Below are positions 5,887 to 8,513 of a stretch of 8,513 nucleotides of DNA, in pieces (position 1 is the first letter of the stretch; every line of letters begins with the position of its first letter). The stretch is from contig JAJAYX010000874.1 of assembly GCA_026785985.1 (NCBI GenBank), forward strand, positions 1-8,513, read 5' to 3'. Under the pieces are notes generated by a model that worked only from the letters and a program-made list of their open reading frames with translations, was not told where the DNA came from and searched no databases. The position numbers and the translations under genes were made by a program. The DNA is from Rudanella sp. (GTDB lineage: Bacteria; Bacteroidota; Bacteroidia; Cytophagales; Spirosomataceae).

Positions 5887-6492
5887 TTAATGAGCCGGTT
5901 GCAGCAGGTGATTCACCTTATACATTTTGTGCATTGGGTCGTAAACGGCTACCTCCGCGTCGGTACGGAAGTTCGTATCCAGCAAATCATGAAATTTGTG
6001 ATTGGCTGGCAGGGCTTTTTTCAGGTTAGCAACCGTCAGCGGCAGTAGGTCCGTATTCGGCTGAAGACTGAAATAAACCATTTTGAGGGTACGAATGCCT
6101 TTGCCCGTCGTGCTGGTAGCGGTCACCAGATTTTCATAGATAGTAACCGTTCTGCTTTCCAGAATCTGATACTCTTCGTTGGCCACAAACCGAAAATCTT
6201 TGCCTTCGCAATCCCGGATACCGTAAGTGCCATTTTTCCGAAAGGTGTGCTTCTCACCGTTGTGAATAACATCGATGGACGCGCTGCCGAAGAATTCGTT
6301 CAGTCGAATCCGGTGTTTCTCTGTTTTACAATCGACCTGGAGCGTCAATTTATCCTGCTTATAATCGGAGACTGTCCGATAAACACCACTGCCCGTCGGT
6401 GGGGTCTTGGTGGCCGGGCTGACCGCATCGGCCAGAAGTGTAGTAGCCGAGAAGGTGCAGGACAGCAATAGATTCAAAAGTGTAGTTTTCAT
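5887..6492 (-). CDS. Exported protein of unknown function
   Basis: 201 residues from ATG 6492. An in-frame ATG at 6576 lies inside the hairpin terminator and is rejected. Signal peptide: MKTTLLNLLLSCTFSATTLLADA. The mature chain looks like a compact mixed strand-rich domain (VYRTVSDYKQDKLTLQVDC, HRIRLNEFFG, SASIDVIHNG, KHTFRKNGTYGIRDCEGKDF) with two Cys (55 and 95) that could form a disulfide. A helical segment follows (about 150-172) and then a C-terminus with His and Met (DPMHKMYKVNHLLQPAH). I do not recognise the family. It is probably the first gene of the oxidase operon: a terminator lies just upstream and only 32 bases separate its stop from the oxidase ATG. A role in copper response is inferred from position only. 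Confidence 0.75.
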   Translation of the reverse strand: MKTTLLNLLLSCTFSATTLLADAVSPATKTPPTGSGVYRTVSDYKQDKLTLQVDCKTEKHRIRLNEFFGSASIDVIHNGEKHTFRKNGTYGIRDCEGKDFRFVANEEYQILESRTVTIYENLVTATSTTGKGIRTLKMVYFSLQPNTDLLPLTVANLKKALPANHKFHDLLDTNFRTDAEVAVYDPMHKMYKVNHLLQPAH

Positions 6493-6540
6493 AAAGAAAG
6501 AAATAACGGAATTGTGTATACGAAAAAACAGGTTAAACGA

Positions 6541-6608
6541 AAAACCTCCCGGCCTGATACGATTCCCCATAAGCAATAAGATTGAGGGGTATCAAGCCGG
6601 GAGGTTTT
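6541..6608 (-). terminator. Hairpin terminator after the copper-storage gene
   Basis: The 20-base arms 6541-6560 and 6589-6608 are complementary except for one position (a G-T wobble in one orientation). CCCC/GGGG (6565-6568 with 6586-6589) offers an alternative inner pairing. On the minus strand the stem ends GGAGGTTTTTCGTTT, a usable T-tract. The location between the stop at 6660 and the ATG at 6492 fits termination of the copper-storage transcript. The plus-strand tail (TTTTCAGT) is weaker. It also separates the next gene into its own transcription unit, although no clear TAnnTTTG promoter is visible between 6493 and 6540. Confidence 0.75.
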
Positions 6609-6659
6609 CAGTAAGTAATTACGCTCGGTTATCGTAAGTCATTTAGTAACATACTCGCT

Positions 6660-7007
6660 TCAGGTGTGCGCGTGAACCGCCATTTTCCTACATTCTTCCG
6701 CGCACCGGCGGCACGCTTCGGCGCATTCCCGGCAGTGGTCCATGTGCGCGGCGTGTTTCTCACACTCCGCCGCACAGGCTTCGCAAATGTGAGCGCAAAG
6801 CTTGCAGACATCGGCGGCGTGGGGGCTGCCGCTGGCCATGAAACTAACGGCGGTGTAGCAGATTTTGGCGCAGTCGCGGTCGAGGCGGATGCACTCGACC
6901 ATCATCTTTACGTCCTGCTCGCCGAGGCAGGCATCGGCGCAATGGTCGCAGGCGACCGCGCAGGCTTGACAGGCTTCGATACACTCCTGGTAGGTTTGGT
7001 GTGCCAT
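6660..7007 (-). CDS. Cys-rich four-helix-bundle copper-storage protein (Csp, DUF326-like)
   Basis: 115 residues from ATG 7007. A further in-frame ATG at 7040 would add a non-conserved MRRTNINLNTN leader and is less likely. There is no signal peptide, so the protein should be cytosolic, like the Csp3 group. It carries 19 Cys, mostly in CxxC or CxxxC steps (CIEACQACAVACDHCADAC at the start; CKLCAHICEACAAEC and CRECAEACRRCAEEC later), the pattern that lines the core of the four-helix bundle in copper-storage proteins. His residues near the ends (MAHQ, EKHAAHMDH, VHAHT) may gate or bind metal. Known family role: binding many Cu(I) ions per monomer inside the bundle. Placed between the copper ATPase and the oxidase operon, it probably buffers cytosolic Cu(I). 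It is followed by a strong terminator, so likely monocistronic. Confidence 0.92.
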   Translation of the reverse strand: MAHQTYQECIEACQACAVACDHCADACLGEQDVKMMVECIRLDRDCAKICYTAVSFMASGSPHAADVCKLCAHICEACAAECEKHAAHMDHCRECAEACRRCAEECRKMAVHAHT

Positions 7008-7234
7008 GTTCGTGTTTAAGTTTATGTTGGTACGCCGCAATGAACGAAAGAATCATGCCGAGGAAACCCGATTTCTCATTTTCCCGGTTGTTGAATTAAT
7101 TGAAAATCAGGCGTTTCGCAGTCTGAGTGGGCAATTCAGCACATTACCGAAGGCGATCATCAACGGTTCCCCGAATTTTGTACTTTTCGTCCCTAACTCT
7201 GTAAGGCCTGTAGATTTGCAGGATAGCAGGGTAC
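7008..7234. promoter_or_regulatory. Divergent intergenic region between storage protein and plus-strand remnant
   Basis: 227 bases of AT-richer sequence (for example TTGAATTAATTGAAAATC near 7090-7107) that should hold the promoter of the copper-storage gene. No clear Bacteroidota -7 motif (TAnnTTTG) is visible on the minus strand. On the plus strand TAGATTTG (7211-7218) matches that motif ahead of the GTG/ATG at 7235/7238, with only a poor -33 candidate (TTTTCG, 7184-7189). No obvious operator palindrome was seen. Confidence 0.3.
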
Positions 7235-7237
7235 GTG

Positions 7238-7550
7238 ATGTTTGCAACCCCAATAAGGGCAATTGATGTCCCCATCAAGCGTTCGTTCCTCATTCGTCTC
7301 ACCTGCCTCTGGCTCACCGTAGCGGTGCTGCTGGGCAGTAGTGGGTTTACGGTGGTCGAACACGCCTGCCAGATGCGGGTCAAAGTGAGCAGGGTTCAAC
7401 TGACGCCGAAGGGCTGTCTTGAGCCAAAAGTTTAATGATAAACACGAACTCCCGACCGGAAACTGCAACAAAGGTGAGGTGCTGAAAACGGAATTTCTAT
7501 GCCCGTCATCACCCACCGATACGATACTTATTCTATCAATAACCTTTTAG
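7238..7550 (+). pseudogene. Probable frameshifted small exported protein (HYC_CC_PP-like)
   Basis: The first frame runs from ATG 7238 (GTG 7235 also possible) to TAA 7433-7435: 65 residues with a signal-like segment (KRSFLIRLTCLWLTVAVLLG) followed by SSGFTVVEHACQMR and TPKGC. The H-x-C context after the hydrophobic segment recalls the small Bacteroidota proteins called HYC_CC_PP; this is from memory and not searched. The reading continues in the +1 frame for 40 codons (KFNDKHELPTGNCNKGEVLK then TEFLC) to TAG 7548-7550. Removing one A from the AAAA run at 7426-7429 joins both frames with no stop, giving about 103 residues. It is the only plus-strand gene and is divergent from the storage protein. 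Either a pseudogene, a homopolymer sequencing error, or a genuine short 65-residue protein. Confidence 0.5.
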
Positions 7551-7676
7551 TAATCAAGCATTTAAATAATTGATTTGACTCACTGAAGCGGGGGCTTCAA
7601 TCAGGTAATTTGTGTCCAGAGAGGGGCTGATTTATCGAATTAGGTACGGCCTGTCGGAGCCGATAAATCAGCCGGG
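7551..7676. other. Convergent intergenic region with inverted repeats
   Basis: No gene is seen here. Two hairpins lie between the plus-strand remnant and the ATPase stop: a small one, TGAAGC/GCTTCA (7584-7589 with 7594-7599, GGGG loop), and the long stem annotated separately at 7625-7673. Confidence 0.5.
7625..7673. terminator. Hairpin immediately after the ATPase stop, possible bidirectional terminator
   Basis: GGCTGATTTATCG (7625-7637) pairs perfectly with CGATAAATCAGCC (7661-7673) around a 23-nt loop. It starts 4 bases past the ATPase TAA (7677-7679). No T-run follows on either strand, so termination may be Rho-assisted or the stem may protect the 3' end. The location between convergent genes favours a 3'-end role. 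Confidence 0.5.
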
Positions 7677-8513
7677 TTAGGGCTTTGGCTTGGGTGGGTT
7701 TGAGGTTCGTTCGGTTTCCCGGCTCAGATTTCGTTTCAGCAACTGCGCATTCAACGCCACAATCACGGTACTCGCACTCATCAGCACCGCACCCAGCGCC
7801 GGGCTGAGCACAAAGTTCGGGTAAAGCACCCCCGCCGCCAGCGGAATAGCGACAATGTTGTAACTCGTGGCCCACAACAGGTTCTGAATCATTTTTCGGT
7901 AGGTGGCCTTGCCAAACTGCACCAGATTAGTGATATCCGTTGGACGACTGTTGACCAAGATGATGTCGGCGGTTTCGGCGGCTACGTCCGTGCCGGAGCC
8001 AACGGCAATGCCCACGTTGGCCTGCGCCAGGGCTGGGGCATCGTTGACGCCGTCGCCGGTCATGGCCACAAACTGGCCTTTGTCCTGCAAGTCCTTGACA
8101 ATCGTTACTTTTTGATCGGGTAGCACTTCCGCAAAAACGCCATCCAAACCCAATTCTTTGGCGACCGCGTCAGCTACTTTCTGATTGTCGCCCGTGGCCA
8201 TATAGACCTTGATACCGCTTTCCTGCAAGGCCTGAACGGCGCGTTTGGAGTCCTCCCGAATTTTATCGGCGAGGGCCACATAACCCGCAAGTTGGTCGTT
8301 TATCAGCACGAACACCACCGTTTCGGCGGTGCCGGCCAGCGCGTCCGGGGGCAACGGAATGTTTTTGTCTTTCAGATAGCCGGGGCTGACCACCACGACC
8401 GATTTACCGTCCACCGTCGCCGAAACGCCCTTGCCGGTGATGGACTGAAAGTTCTCGATGGCGGGCAGGTCGAGGGTACGCTTTTTAGCCTCGCGGACAA
8501 TGCCCTCGGCGAT
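7677..8513 (-). CDS. copB: P1B-type copper-transporting ATPase, C-terminal part (CopB-like), 5' end outside window
   Basis: The frame is open from the window edge to TAA at 7677 (278 residues visible); an internal GTG at 8414 is not the start. Visible in order: IAEGIVREAKKR, which directly follows the HP motif in P1B pumps (the HP itself would be just outside); the nucleotide-binding domain with GKGVSATVDGK; the P-domain motif ATGDN; the hinge TGDGVNDAPALAQANVGIAVG; and two C-terminal membrane helices with YN (SYNIVAIPLAAG) and MSASTVIVALNAQLLKR. The MSxST helix is typical of CopB-like (P1B-3) copper pumps rather than CopA-like ones (usually MxxSS), but the diagnostic membrane CPx/CPH motif and the N-terminus are not visible. 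Role: ATP-driven copper export across the inner membrane. Gene symbol is by subtype resemblance. Confidence 0.93.
   Translation of the reverse strand: MAEGIVREAKKRTLDLPAIENFQSITGKGVSATVDGKSVVVVSPGYLKDKNIPLPPDALAGTAETVVFVLINDQLAGYVALADKIREDSKRAVQALQESGIKVYMATGDNQKVADAVAKELGLDGVFAEVLPDQKVTIVKDLQDKGQFVAMTGDGVNDAPALAQANVGIAVGSGTDVAAETADIILVNSRPTDITNLVQFGKATYRKMIQNLLWATSYNIVAIPLAAGVLYPNFVLSPALGAVLMSASTVIVALNAQLLKRNLSRETERTSNPPKPKP

Noticed and set aside
6493..6540. Promoter for the oxidase operon
   Set aside because: One is expected here, but I found no convincing TAnnTTTG or other promoter motif, so no site is annotated.
6493..6576. Start of the exported unknown protein at ATG 6576
   Set aside because: It falls within the terminator stem and hides the signal peptide behind an extra 28 residues; ATG 6492 gives a normal signal peptide.
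7144..7516. Minus-strand frames opposite the plus-strand remnant
   Set aside because: No signal, domain or sensible composition, whereas the plus frame has an export segment and a recognisable H-x-C context.
1..8513. tRNA, rRNA, insertion sequence or attachment site
   Set aside because: No cloverleaf, rRNA-like segment, transposase or flanking direct repeat was seen in the window.

Overview
The window looks like an accessory copper-handling locus from a Bacteroidota genome, most likely Cytophagales close to Spirosoma or relatives. This is inferred from gene families and style: a SHOCT mini-membrane protein, a DUF6799-like Met-rich protein, a HYC_CC_PP-like remnant, starts without clear Shine-Dalgarno sequences, and a multicopper oxidase tailed with an outer-membrane barrel. 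No marker gene is present, so the genus is a guess.

Layout. Nine genes lie on the minus strand, and the first and last run off the window. From right to left: the C-terminal part of a P1B-type (CopB-like) copper-transporting ATPase (7677-8513); a short plus-strand remnant of a small exported protein, apparently frameshifted (7238-7550); a 19-cysteine cytosolic four-helix copper-storage protein (6660-7007), followed by a strong hairpin terminator (6541-6608); then a long co-directional run from 6492 to the left edge. That run holds an exported protein of unknown function (5887-6492), a large multicopper oxidase with a CopB-like C-terminal barrel (3434-5854), a four-helix membrane protein with a TTG start (2990-3409), a DUF6799-like Met-rich exported protein (2510-2917), a His/Met-tailed lipoprotein (2049-2411), a SHOCT membrane protein (1776-2003), a very Met-rich exported protein (1093-1722), and the N-terminal 341 codons of a membrane-spanning protein. 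The last has a Met/His/Gly-rich periplasmic head and, after a long Pro/Ala linker, begins what looks like a ferredoxin-reductase-type FAD domain (1-1025). Gaps in this run are 24-98 bases, so it is probably one operon.

How the parts fit (inference). The ATPase would pump copper out of the cytosol and the Cys-rich protein would store Cu(I) inside. The multicopper oxidase would oxidise Cu(I) in the periplasm and may be tied to the outer membrane by its barrel. The small Met-rich proteins would bind or buffer periplasmic copper. The membrane-spanning flavoprotein could connect cytosolic reductant to the envelope. The most unusual items are the oxidase-barrel fusion, the Met-rich head joined to a presumed FAD reductase, and the row of small Met-rich exported proteins with a hairpin in several of their intergenic gaps.
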